A DNA stretch of 5,727 bases from Desulfobacterales bacterium (GTDB lineage: Bacteria; Desulfobacterota; Desulfobulbia; Desulfobulbales; BM004). The position numbers and the translations under genes were made by a program. Positions 1 to 5,636 of this stretch are shown one piece after another. Position 1 is the first letter of the stretch. Each line of letters begins with the position of its first letter. The stretch is from contig JAAXQI010000258.1 in the NCBI GenBank assembly GCA_012974315.1, positions 1-5,727 of the forward strand, in the 5' to 3' direction. The notes beneath the pieces were generated by a model. The model worked only from the letters and a program-made list of their open reading frames with translations. It searched no databases and was not told where the DNA came from.

Positions 1-19
1 AGATGTGTATAAGAGACAG
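1..19 (+). other. Tn5/Nextera mosaic-end adapter remnant
   Basis: Bases 1-19 read AGATGTGTATAAGAGACAG, identical to the 19-bp mosaic end left by Tn5-based (Nextera) tagmentation. It sits exactly at the window edge and in the orientation in which the adapter precedes a genomic insert. It is therefore an untrimmed library sequence and not part of the genome. It interrupts the rpoH reading frame, so any residues translated from it are artificial. Confidence 0.97.
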
Positions 20-788
20 GTATCATCTGCTCTTTATCATTCAGACTCTTCTGCAAATCATTAAGGAGATCATACATACGCTCCTTTATCTCACGGCCAG
101 CCACAACTTCTTCGACGCTTGGTCCTCCATGTGGGATAAAGTCCTTTTGTTCATCATTTGAATCCTCTCGGACAGGGCTTTCCAACGACATATCCCAGTT
201 GTCCATCCTCTGGCTCATCTCAATGACTTCAGTCTCCTTCACATTCAGCCGTTCAGCCAGCAGTTTGGTATTCGGCTTAAAACCCTGCGCCTCAAGAAGT
301 TTTCGTTCTTTATTTAAACTGAAAAAAAGTTTTCGCTGGGCCTGGGTAGTTCCAATCTTGACCATTCTCCAGTTATCCATGATAAACTTCAAAATATAGG
401 CACGAATCCAATAAGCGGCATAGTAGGAGAACTTGACTTCCCGATACGGGTCAAATTTTTTGGCAGCCTGAACCAGTCCGACATTCCCCTCCTGTATGAG
501 ATCAAGAAAGTTTTGCATCCAATACTTCTGGAAGTCCATTGCAACCTTTACCACAAGTCGCAGATTAGAGGAAACCAGCTTGTACGCAGCCTCTGCATCA
601 CCAGTTTCTCTATAACGAATCGCCAATTCCTCAGTTTCCTCACGGGAAAGCAAAGGAAACTGACTTATTTCCTGGAGATAACGCTGTAAACCAGTATGAC
701 TTACTGCCGGCAGATTCTTGTCATCCGGCATACTCACCAGTTGCTGCATTTCCGTAGATTTCTTTTTCTTTTTGGACTCCTTTTTCAT
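20..788 (-). CDS. rpoH: RNA polymerase sigma-32 factor RpoH, 3'-truncated by contig end
   Basis: Alternative sigma factor that directs core RNA polymerase to heat-shock promoters. Read from the ATG at 788, 256 residues are visible before the adapter at base 19. The N-terminus is lysine-rich (residues 2-11). Sigma region 1.2 follows at about 32-62. Region 2 spans about 65-148, with the core-binding DLIQEGN at 96-102 and the region 2.3/2.4 stretch (YWIRAYI at 126-132, NWRMVKIGTT at 139-148). QRKLFFSLNKE at 151-161 matches the RpoH box that separates sigma-32 from other sigma-70 family members. Region 3 follows at about 172-200. Region 4, which reads the -35 element, is missing because the contig ends; the family is usually about 285-330 residues. 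The ATG at 788 has no Shine-Dalgarno site. An in-frame TTG at 824 has AAGGA at 831-835 with a 6-base spacing and would add 12 residues, so the true start may be 824. The gene is transcribed divergently from lepA. Confidence 0.93.
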
Positions 789-830
789 GCTTGGACATTC
801 TAATAAAAGTGGGTGAAAGGTCAATCTCTT

Positions 831-835
831 TCCTT
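831..835 (-). promoter_or_regulatory. Shine-Dalgarno site favouring an upstream TTG start for rpoH
   Basis: AAGGA on the minus strand lies 6 bases before the in-frame TTG at 824-822. The 12 codons from this TTG to the ATG at 788 are open and would encode MTFHPLLLECPS. The ATG at 788 itself has no purine-rich site at a usable distance, so this motif bears on which start is used. Confidence 0.45.
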
Positions 836-845
836 GCTGATTTTT

Positions 846-874
846 ATTATACGCTTTGAACAACTACTTGTAAT
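846..874 (-). promoter_or_regulatory. Predicted sigma-70 promoter of rpoH
   Basis: On the minus strand a perfect TATAAT -10 lies at 851-846 and ATTACA (4 of 6 matches to TTGACA) at 874-869, with a 17-base spacer. Transcription would begin near 839, just ahead of the AAGGA ribosome site at 831-835. That geometry gives a very short leader if translation begins at the TTG at 824, or about 50 bases if it begins at the ATG at 788. I saw no obvious sigma-32-type element. This is prediction from hexamer match and spacing only. Confidence 0.5.
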
Positions 875-909
875 TTCTTGCCATTATTTACACTGCTTTG
901 AATATGCTC

Positions 910-928
910 ATATTAAATGTTTTAATAT
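910..928. repeat. Perfect AT-rich inverted repeat in the rpoH-lepA intergenic region
   Basis: ATATTAAA (910-917), TGT spacer (918-920), TTTAATAT (921-928): eight paired positions with no mismatch. A loose plus-strand promoter-like pair, TTGAAT at 898-903 and TTTAAT at 921-926 with a 17-base spacer, overlaps it, so it could be an operator or simply chance in AT-rich DNA. No T-run follows, and because the flanking genes are divergent a terminator is not expected here. Confidence 0.4.
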
Positions 929-978
929 TTAAGCTTTTATGCTAAAAGTGTTCGCCTGCCACGTCCTGAATACAGGAT

Positions 979-993
979 GTTTAAGCGTTTAAG
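979..993 (+). repeat. Tandem GTTTAAG direct repeat
   Basis: GTTTAAG occurs at 979-985 and again at 987-993, an 8-base period. It directly follows a small inverted repeat, TCCTG at 964-968 and CAGGA at 973-977. Both lie within the divergent intergenic region, about 150 bases before lepA. No known regulator site was recognised. Confidence 0.35.
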
Positions 994-1069
994 GGGGCTC
1001 TTTGTGTAATAATACAATAAGCCGTCAGGTCATATTTTCTCCAGTTCGTAACATGTCCAGGTATATACA

Positions 1070-1097
1070 TTGATTTACATTGGTAGCCGCATATTAT
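1070..1097 (+). promoter_or_regulatory. Predicted promoter of lepA
   Basis: TTGATT at 1070-1075 (4 of 6 consensus matches) and TATTAT at 1092-1097 (5 of 6) are separated by 16 bases. The predicted start near 1104 would leave a leader of about 33 bases before the ATG at 1137. The heptamer TACATTG is repeated at 1066-1072 and 1076-1082, one helical turn apart and overlapping the -35 element, which could be an operator. Only a weak purine stretch (AGTAAG at about 1128-1133) precedes the lepA start. Confidence 0.35.
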
Positions 1098-1136
1098 TAC
1101 TTGGCAGAAATCACATAAATAATTATTAGTAAGCAA

Positions 1137-2933
1137 ATGGAAAATATTAGGAACTTTTGCATTATTGCCCACATTGACCATGGCAAATCGACCCTTGCGG
1201 ACAGATTTATCCAGACCTGCAAAATGGTGACTGACAGGGAATTCCGTGATCAGTTGCTTGATGACATGGACATTGAACGAGAAAGGGGCATTACCATAAA
1301 AAGCCAAACCATCTGTTTGCCCTATAAGGCTGATGACGGGAAAGAATATATTCTTAACCTTGTCGACACACCTGGGCATGTAGACTTCAGCTATGAAGTT
1401 TCAAGGGCTTTGGCATCCTGCGAAGGAGCCCTGCTGCTCGTTGATGCAGCCCAGGGAGTCGAGGCCCAGACACTTGCCAACCTTTATCTTGCCATGGAAA
1501 CAGACCTGGTTGTTATTCCTGTTATCAATAAAATTGACCTGCCAGCAGCAGACCCTGATGCAGTCGCTGAACAGATTGAAGCAGACCTCGGACTTGATCC
1601 TGAACATATTCGTCTCTGTTCCGCCAAAACTGGGGAAGGGGTTAAGGAAATCCTTGAGGCTGTTGTCAATCTGCTTCCTGCCCCAAAAGGAGATGCAGAA
1701 AAACCTCTTGAAGCCTTAATTTTTGATGCCCGCTACGACCCTTTCAGGGGCACAATAATCTCCACCAGGATATTTCAGGGAACTATCAGACCTGGTGATA
1801 TAATCCGTTCCATGTCTAACAACGTTGACCACAAGGTTGAGGAAGTTGGACTCTTTCGGCTTACGAAAGAACCCCAGAAAAAGCTTTGTGCAGGCCAGGT
1901 TGGTTATATTATTGCAGGTGTAAAAAATGTCAGTGATACGAGAAACGGTGACACCATTACCCATAAAGACAACCCCTGCGCCAAACCTCTCCCAGGCTTC
2001 AAGGAGGTCAAGCCTGTGGTTTTCTCCTCCATCTACCCTATCTCCACAGACGATTACGAAGATCTGGTTGTAGCACTTGAAAAATTGAAACTCAACGATG
2101 CTTCTCTGACCTATCAAAAAGACTCTTCAACAGCATTGGGGTTCGGTTTTCGCTGCGGCTTTCTTGGCCTGCTTCATCTGGAAGTTGTGCAGGAGAGGTT
2201 GGAACGGGAGTTTGATATCTCCCTCATTATGACTGTCCCGACTGTGCTGTATCATTTTTATCTCCAGGACGGCACAAAACTGGAGATCGACAATCCTGCA
2301 CATTTTCCCGATCCATCCACAATTGCCAAAACAGATGAACCGTACATCAAGGCAGTCATTCTGTTCCCTGAACGCTACATGGGCTCTATAATGAGTCTGT
2401 GCATGGAACGCAGGGGGGTGAATAATCATTACCATTACCCTGCACCAGGCAGAATGGAATTTAACTGTGAATTGCCCCTGGCTGAAGTAATTTACGATTT
2501 TTACGACAAACTGAAATCCGTTACCCAGGGATATGGTTCCTTTGATTATGACCTGGGCGACTACCGCGAAAGTGATCTGGTAAAACTCGATATCCTTGTA
2601 AATGGTGAAAAAGTTGATGCCCTCTCTCAGCTGGCACATCGTTCAAAAGCCAGGGAACGTGCTTTGCATGCCTGTGAGCAACTCAAGGAAGAGATTCCTC
2701 GCCATATGTTTAAAATAGCCATCCAGGGATCCATAGGTTCCACTATTGTGGCCAGGACAAATATCGCTGCTCTGAGAAAAGATGTGACTGCCAAATGTTA
2801 TGGTGGTGATATTAGCAGAAAGCGAAAACTCCTTGAAAAACAAAAGGCCGGCAAAAAACGGATGAAAACTGTCGGTAACGTAGATATTCCCCAGCAGGCC
2901 TTTCTGGCAGTGCTCAAATCTGAACAGAATTAA
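1137..2933 (+). CDS. lepA: Elongation factor 4 (LepA), ribosome-associated GTPase
   Basis: Translational GTPase of the EF-G/LepA family that acts on the ribosome, linked to back-translocation and to 30S subunit assembly. The product is 598 residues, matching the usual length of about 600, with start and stop present. GTP-binding motifs are intact: G1 AHIDHGKST at 11-19, G2 RGITI at 50-54, G3 DTPGH at 77-81 including the catalytic His81, G4 NKID at 131-134 and G5 SAK at 162-164. Domain II follows from about 185, then the two EF-G-like alpha/beta domains. The LepA-specific C-terminal domain is recognisable by AIQGSIGSTIVAR and a very basic stretch (SRKRKLLEKQKAGKKR) before the end. LepA lacks domain IV of EF-G, and so does this protein. 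The common partner gene lepB (signal peptidase) is not downstream. No clear terminator on the plus strand is visible after the stop codon. Confidence 0.98.
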   Translation: MENIRNFCIIAHIDHGKSTLADRFIQTCKMVTDREFRDQLLDDMDIERERGITIKSQTICLPYKADDGKEYILNLVDTPGHVDFSYEVSRALASCEGALLLVDAAQGVEAQTLANLYLAMETDLVVIPVINKIDLPAADPDAVAEQIEADLGLDPEHIRLCSAKTGEGVKEILEAVVNLLPAPKGDAEKPLEALIFDARYDPFRGTIISTRIFQGTIRPGDIIRSMSNNVDHKVEEVGLFRLTKEPQKKLCAGQVGYIIAGVKNVSDTRNGDTITHKDNPCAKPLPGFKEVKPVVFSSIYPISTDDYEDLVVALEKLKLNDASLTYQKDSSTALGFGFRCGFLGLLHLEVVQERLEREFDISLIMTVPTVLYHFYLQDGTKLEIDNPAHFPDPSTIAKTDEPYIKAVILFPERYMGSIMSLCMERRGVNNHYHYPAPGRMEFNCELPLAEVIYDFYDKLKSVTQGYGSFDYDLGDYRESDLVKLDILVNGEKVDALSQLAHRSKARERALHACEQLKEEIPRHMFKIAIQGSIGSTIVARTNIAALRKDVTAKCYGGDISRKRKLLEKQKAGKKRMKTVGNVDIPQQAFLAVLKSEQN

Positions 2934-3192
2934 TTTGCCATCAGATAAAAGGGTTCCTGACAAAATGCATATGATTATACTGCATGTGAGCGGCCAAAAC
3001 GGATTCCCCGACAATAATATTCTCACACTTAAAAAGAGTGGGATATTAAGAGGGGAAATCGTTTTTGAGTTTCAGGCAGATGAACAGCAGGAAATGAAGA
3101 CTTCAGGAGGTAGTAAAAAAAAAGACGGACCATCTGTTAGAATGGTCCGCCGCTCTTATGAAATTATGGTCTGTTGAAGCAGGGAACATCTA
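2934..3192. other. Convergent intergenic region between lepA and the two-CW gene
   Basis: These 259 bases separate the ends of two convergent genes. An 80-codon plus-strand frame from a TTG at 2935 crosses most of it. It begins directly after the lepA stop, has no ribosome site, resembles no family I know and runs through the terminator hairpin, so I do not call it a gene. The only strong element is the minus-strand terminator at 3115-3149. Confidence 0.55.
3115..3149 (-). terminator. Intrinsic terminator of the two-CW protein gene
   Basis: Read on the minus strand, an 8-bp perfect stem (CGGACCAT at 3149-3142 paired with ATGGTCCG at 3133-3126) with an 8-base loop is followed by TC and nine consecutive T residues (3123-3115). 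It lies about 44 bases after the stop codon of the gene at 3193-3438. The U-tract exists only in the minus-strand transcript, so it should not stop lepA transcription efficiently. Confidence 0.9.
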
Positions 3193-3438
3193 CTAGGTGA
3201 GTGCACAATCACCTTTTTGCTTGATGATGGTCTGCATTTCCTGCTTGCTGAGGACAGTATTTTCAACTTTAAGCATATAGACAACACAGTCCTTGCAAAT
3301 ATTAAATGCTTTCCGGTAGTCATCCATCTCGCTTGCTATTTCCCAGCAGTTCTGGTTGGGATTTTTTCTTGCTGGACAATCATCAGTACCCTCACATTTC
3401 ATGATTTCCCAGCAGGGCCAGTCGCTCTTTGGTATCAT
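3193..3438 (-). CDS. Small cysteine-rich protein of the 'two-CW domain' type
   Basis: An 81-residue, probably cytoplasmic protein with no signal peptide or membrane segment. It has two Cys-Trp motifs: CWEIMKC at 9-15 and CWEIA at 31-35. Further cysteines are C21 (in DCPA), C48 and C51 (CKDC) and C78. The pattern CW-x4-C-x5-CPA, second CW, then CxxC fits the two-CW family, small proteins and sensor modules frequent in anaerobic Desulfobacterota. Its function is not known to me; metal binding or redox sensing is inference from the paired cysteines. Residues 52-75 look helical. The ATG at 3438 is preceded by a strong AAGGGGG site about 7 bases upstream and directly by an in-frame TGA, so the start is secure. 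It has its own promoter and terminator, which indicates a monocistronic unit separate from the engB genes upstream. The family assignment is from motif memory. Confidence 0.8.
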   Translation of the reverse strand: MIPKSDWPCWEIMKCEGTDDCPARKNPNQNCWEIASEMDDYRKAFNICKDCVVYMLKVENTVLSKQEMQTIIKQKGDCALT

Positions 3439-3483
3439 TCACAATCCCCCTTGCTAATAGTAATAACCAAATCAAAGCTTCTT

Positions 3484-3512
3484 ATTGTAATCTGTATACC
3501 CAAACATTTCAA
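3484..3512 (-). promoter_or_regulatory. Near-consensus promoter of the two-CW protein gene
   Basis: On the minus strand TTGAAA (3512-3507, 5 of 6) and TACAAT (3489-3484, 5 of 6) are separated by exactly 17 bases. The transcript would start near 3477, giving a leader of about 39 bases that contains the AAGGGGG ribosome site. The element lies in the 100-base gap after the engB stop codon. It is the best-matching promoter in the window. Confidence 0.7.
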
Positions 3513-3538
3513 AAAATCGGCGAGGATGTAATTGACCA

Positions 3539-4138
3539 TTAAACGAGAAAGCTGTCAAGTGATTGTATAAGGCTGTCTCGCCCCATCCCTGTTTTCGCTG
3601 AAAACAGTAGTCTTTCAGAGGCTGACACCCCGAAACCGGCATCGAGAATTGCACCATTCTTACTACGCTGGCTCGTAGAAATCTTGTCGGCTTTGGTATA
3701 GACAAGTATAAATGGTACACCATTACTTCGAAGCCAATCCACCAACTGCAGATCAGCAATCTTCATGGCATGACGCAGATCAACTATCACGATAACGCAT
3801 TTCAAATTTTCTCTTGATTCCAGGTATCCGGTTATCAGAGTCTGCCAGGAAGCCTGCACTTTTTTCGGGACTTTGGCATATCCATACCCGGGGAGATCCA
3901 CAAGATAGATACTATTGTCCAGTAGAAAAAAATTGAGGCTTTGGGTCTTTCCCGGCTTAGCACTCGTCTTAACCAGATTCTTGCGCATGATAAGCCGGTT
4001 CATAAGACTTGACTTGCCGACATTGGAACGTCCGGCAAATGCTATCTCCGGCATATCAGGGTCTGGAAGCTGTTTGAGAGCAAACACGCTTGTCAGAAAG
4101 CTGACATCCGTAAAATTCTGCTTTGCAAGGATTGACAC
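3539..4138 (-). CDS. engB: Ribosome biogenesis GTP-binding protein EngB (YsxC/YihA)
   Basis: A small cytoplasmic GTPase of the TrmE-Era-EngA-EngB-Septin (TRAFAC) class, needed for assembly of the 50S subunit in bacteria where it has been studied. The 199 residues match the usual length of about 195-210. Motifs are complete: G1 GRSNVGKS at 36-43, G2 threonine in KTQ at 64-66, G3 DLPGYGYA at 81-88 (the EngB signature), G4 TKAD at 148-151 and G5 SAK at 180-182. The start is GTG at 4138. An in-frame TAA lies four codons upstream, so the start cannot be extended, and no Shine-Dalgarno site is visible. The roughly 35 residues before G1 are slightly longer than in E. coli YihA. It lies 53 bases after hisG on the same strand and is probably read from the same transcript. 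Confidence 0.96.
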   Translation of the reverse strand: MSILAKQNFTDVSFLTSVFALKQLPDPDMPEIAFAGRSNVGKSSLMNRLIMRKNLVKTSAKPGKTQSLNFFLLDNSIYLVDLPGYGYAKVPKKVQASWQTLITGYLESRENLKCVIVIVDLRHAMKIADLQLVDWLRSNGVPFILVYTKADKISTSQRSKNGAILDAGFGVSASERLLFSAKTGMGRDSLIQSLDSFLV

Positions 4139-4178
4139 TGGGATAAATTACCGTGTGATATTCAGAAGCCGCAACAAC

Positions 4179-4200
4179 GTCATCTGTTATTTTAGATGAC
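4179..4200 (-). repeat. Inverted repeat over the hisG stop codon
   Basis: GTCATCT (4179-4185) and AGATGAC (4194-4200) form a perfect 7-bp inverted repeat around an 8-base AT-rich loop. On the minus strand the hairpin includes the last codons and the TAA of hisG. No U-tract follows, so it is unlikely to be a strong terminator. It might mark a processing or stability boundary between hisG and engB, or be incidental. Confidence 0.35.
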
Positions 4201-5064
4201 CTTATTCAAGCCATATTCGATAATACCTTCAGCTCCACTTCTAATGAGCTTTGGTATTAACTCGCGTACCTGATGTTCGGAAATAACTGTCTCAACCGAA
4301 TACCAGTCCGTATTATAAAGATTGGCGATGGTGGGGGCATTCATACTCGGCAGGATAGCGATAATATCATCCAGCTTATTTGCAGGGATATTCATTTTCA
4401 GGCCAACTATCTTGTCAGCCCTGAGTGCTCCCTGAAGAAGTAAAACAATATTTTCAATTTTTTCCCTTTTCCATGGAACCTCCCAGGCATCTTTATTCGC
4501 AATGAACTGGGTGTTTGAAATCATCATCTCATGGATGATGCGCAACCCATGCGCCCGGATAGTACTCTCGGTTTCAGTCACTTCGACAATGGCATCAGCC
4601 AAGCCTGAAACAACCTTTGCCTCTGTTGCTCCCCAGGAAAACTCGATCTCGACATTGATGTTTTTTTCAGCAAAAAACTTTCGGGTATACTTAACAAGTT
4701 CTGTGGACACCTTTTTGCCTTCAAGATCTTCCAGTTTCATAATATCTGAGTCGCCGGGAACTGCTACTACCCATCGGGTTGGTCTTTTACTTACCTTGGA
4801 ATAGACCAGATCATCCACAATAACTACATCTGACTCGTTTTCCAGAATCCAGTCCTTGCCGGTAATGCCGGCATCAATTACCCCCTGTTCAACATACCGT
4901 GACATTTCCTGGGCTCTGCAGATTGAACAGGTTAATTCATCATCATCGATTTCAGGGAAATAGCTCCGACTGGCAAGTTTTATCCGCCAACCGGATTTCG
5001 CAAACAGTTCAATAGTTGCTTTTTCAAGACTTCCTTTGGGAATCCCCAATTTCAAAACATTCAT
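4192..5064 (-). CDS. hisG: ATP phosphoribosyltransferase, long form (HisG)
   Basis: Catalyses the first committed step of histidine biosynthesis: ATP plus PRPP gives N1-(5-phosphoribosyl)-ATP plus diphosphate. At 290 residues it is the long, cytoplasmic, self-sufficient form that does not need HisZ. The two-lobed catalytic region covers about 1-215, starting with LKLGIPKGSLE at 4-14, with GITGKDW at 66-72 and the conserved GATEAKVV at 145-152. The ACT-like C-terminal regulatory domain spans about 216-290 (GLKMNIP at 221-227, AEGIIEY at 278-284), where histidine feedback binding is expected by family. The phosphate-binding segment reads TETEST at 163-168, while relatives I remember have TETGxT, so residue 166 is Glu in place of Gly. 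The ATG at 5064 overlaps the hisI stop as ATGA, and GGAGG at 5079-5075 lies 10 bases upstream, so translation is probably coupled. Confidence 0.96.
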   Translation of the reverse strand: MNVLKLGIPKGSLEKATIELFAKSGWRIKLASRSYFPEIDDDELTCSICRAQEMSRYVEQGVIDAGITGKDWILENESDVVIVDDLVYSKVSKRPTRWVVAVPGDSDIMKLEDLEGKKVSTELVKYTRKFFAEKNINVEIEFSWGATEAKVVSGLADAIVEVTETESTIRAHGLRIIHEMMISNTQFIANKDAWEVPWKREKIENIVLLLQGALRADKIVGLKMNIPANKLDDIIAILPSMNAPTIANLYNTDWYSVETVISEHQVRELIPKLIRSGAEGIIEYGLNKVI

Positions 5065-5603
5065 TTCTTATAAACCTCCGCGGGATCAAATACCGGTTCA
5101 TCAATTGTTTCAAATTTATCATCTGATACCTGCCTGAAAAAACAGCTCCTGTGCCCTGTGTGACATGCCGCCCCACCTAGCTGTTCAACCTGGTAGATAA
5201 CCGTATCCTCGTCACAGTCAACGAGTATTTTCTTAATAATCTGCTGATGCCCTGAGGTTTCACCCTTCAGCCACAGTTTGTTTCTGGACCTACTCCAATA
5301 ATGTGCCTTGCCTGTTTCAAGGGTTTTCTTCCAGGCCAAATCATTTACATAGGCAACCATTAATACTTCTTTTGTCACATGATCCTGAACTATTGCAGGC
5401 AGCAGACCATTTCCCTTGTCGAATTGTAGCGTTATCATACCATCCTCTGTATTCGAAACCTCTTCAGAATCGCTGCTGCCGTTTTCACCACCCATAAAAT
5501 GAATTATACATGCTGTACGAAATTTGCAGTATTCCTTGGGATGTATGCAGTAAGCCTTTTCAGCAGGTATTGACTCATTATACTTTTCACAAAAAAGATC
5601 CAT
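5061..5603 (-). CDS. hisI: Phosphoribosyl-AMP cyclohydrolase (HisI) with Cys/His-rich N-terminal extension
   Basis: Hydrolyses the adenine ring of 1-(5-phosphoribosyl)-AMP, the third step of histidine biosynthesis. Counting from the ATG at 5603 (180 residues), the catalytic domain covers about 56-165: KGNGLLPAIVQD at 63-74, HYWSRSR at 101-107, the acidic metal cluster DCDED at 129-133, and GGAACHTGHRSC at 143-154. Cys130, Cys147 and Cys154 match the spacing of the zinc ligands in characterised HisI. There is no HisE domain, so that activity must be encoded elsewhere. Residues 1-55 are extra: they hold C5, then C19-IHPKEY-C26-KFRTA-C32-II-H35, like a small metal site. The start is uncertain. 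The frame is open to an ATG at 5717, ATG 5603 lacks a well-placed ribosome site, and ATG 5438 (125 residues, normal family length) has AGAGGA close upstream. The coding-like character of the extension argues for 5603. Its TGA overlaps the hisG start. Confidence 0.9.
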   Translation of the reverse strand: MDLFCEKYNESIPAEKAYCIHPKEYCKFRTACIIHFMGGENGSSDSEEVSNTEDGMITLQFDKGNGLLPAIVQDHVTKEVLMVAYVNDLAWKKTLETGKAHYWSRSRNKLWLKGETSGHQQIIKKILVDCDEDTVIYQVEQLGGAACHTGHRSCFFRQVSDDKFETIDEPVFDPAEVYKK

Positions 5604-5606
5604 CTT

Positions 5607-5636
5607 TTTATATACTATCCTATTTATTCCATGCAA
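5607..5636 (-). promoter_or_regulatory. Weak candidate promoter upstream of hisI
   Basis: On the minus strand TATAAA (5612-5607, 5 of 6) has TTGCAT (5636-5631, 3 of 6) 18 bases upstream. The -10 would end only three bases before the ATG at 5603. If real, translation would have to start further downstream (5495 or 5438) or the promoter belongs to another arrangement. The hisI unit may equally be transcribed from beyond the window edge. Confidence 0.2.

Larger units (their letters stand above)
825..1136. other. Divergent rpoH-lepA intergenic region
   Basis: About 310 bases between the possible TTG start of rpoH and the ATG of lepA contain no convincing coding frame. The region carries a good candidate promoter for rpoH near 846-874 and a weaker candidate for lepA near 1070-1097. 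Several short repeats lie between them: an inverted repeat at 910-928, CTTTT/AAAAG at 934-948, TCCTG/CAGGA at 964-977, GTTTAAG twice at 979-993, and TACATTG twice at 1066-1082. No tRNA, riboswitch or other structured RNA was recognised. Confidence 0.6.

Noticed and set aside
981..1379. 132-codon minus-strand frame across the lepA start
   Set aside because: Most of it is antisense to the lepA GTPase domain. It would occupy the lepA promoter region and has no recognisable motif.
2127..2639. 170-codon minus-strand frame inside lepA
   Set aside because: It is wholly antisense to the conserved lepA frame, shows no domain, and its composition is that expected from the reverse of a coding sequence.
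2967..2988. Imperfect hairpin ATGCA/TGCAT after lepA as a terminator
   Set aside because: The stem is short and AT-rich with a bulge, and no T-tract follows.
3126..3149. Hairpin considered as the lepA terminator
   Set aside because: The T-run lies only on the minus-strand side. On the plus strand the stem is followed by a mixed GC-rich sequence, so it serves the convergent gene.
2935..3177. 80-codon plus-strand frame following lepA
   Set aside because: It has a TTG start directly after the lepA stop, no ribosome site and no recognisable family, and it runs through the minus-strand terminator hairpin and its A-tract.
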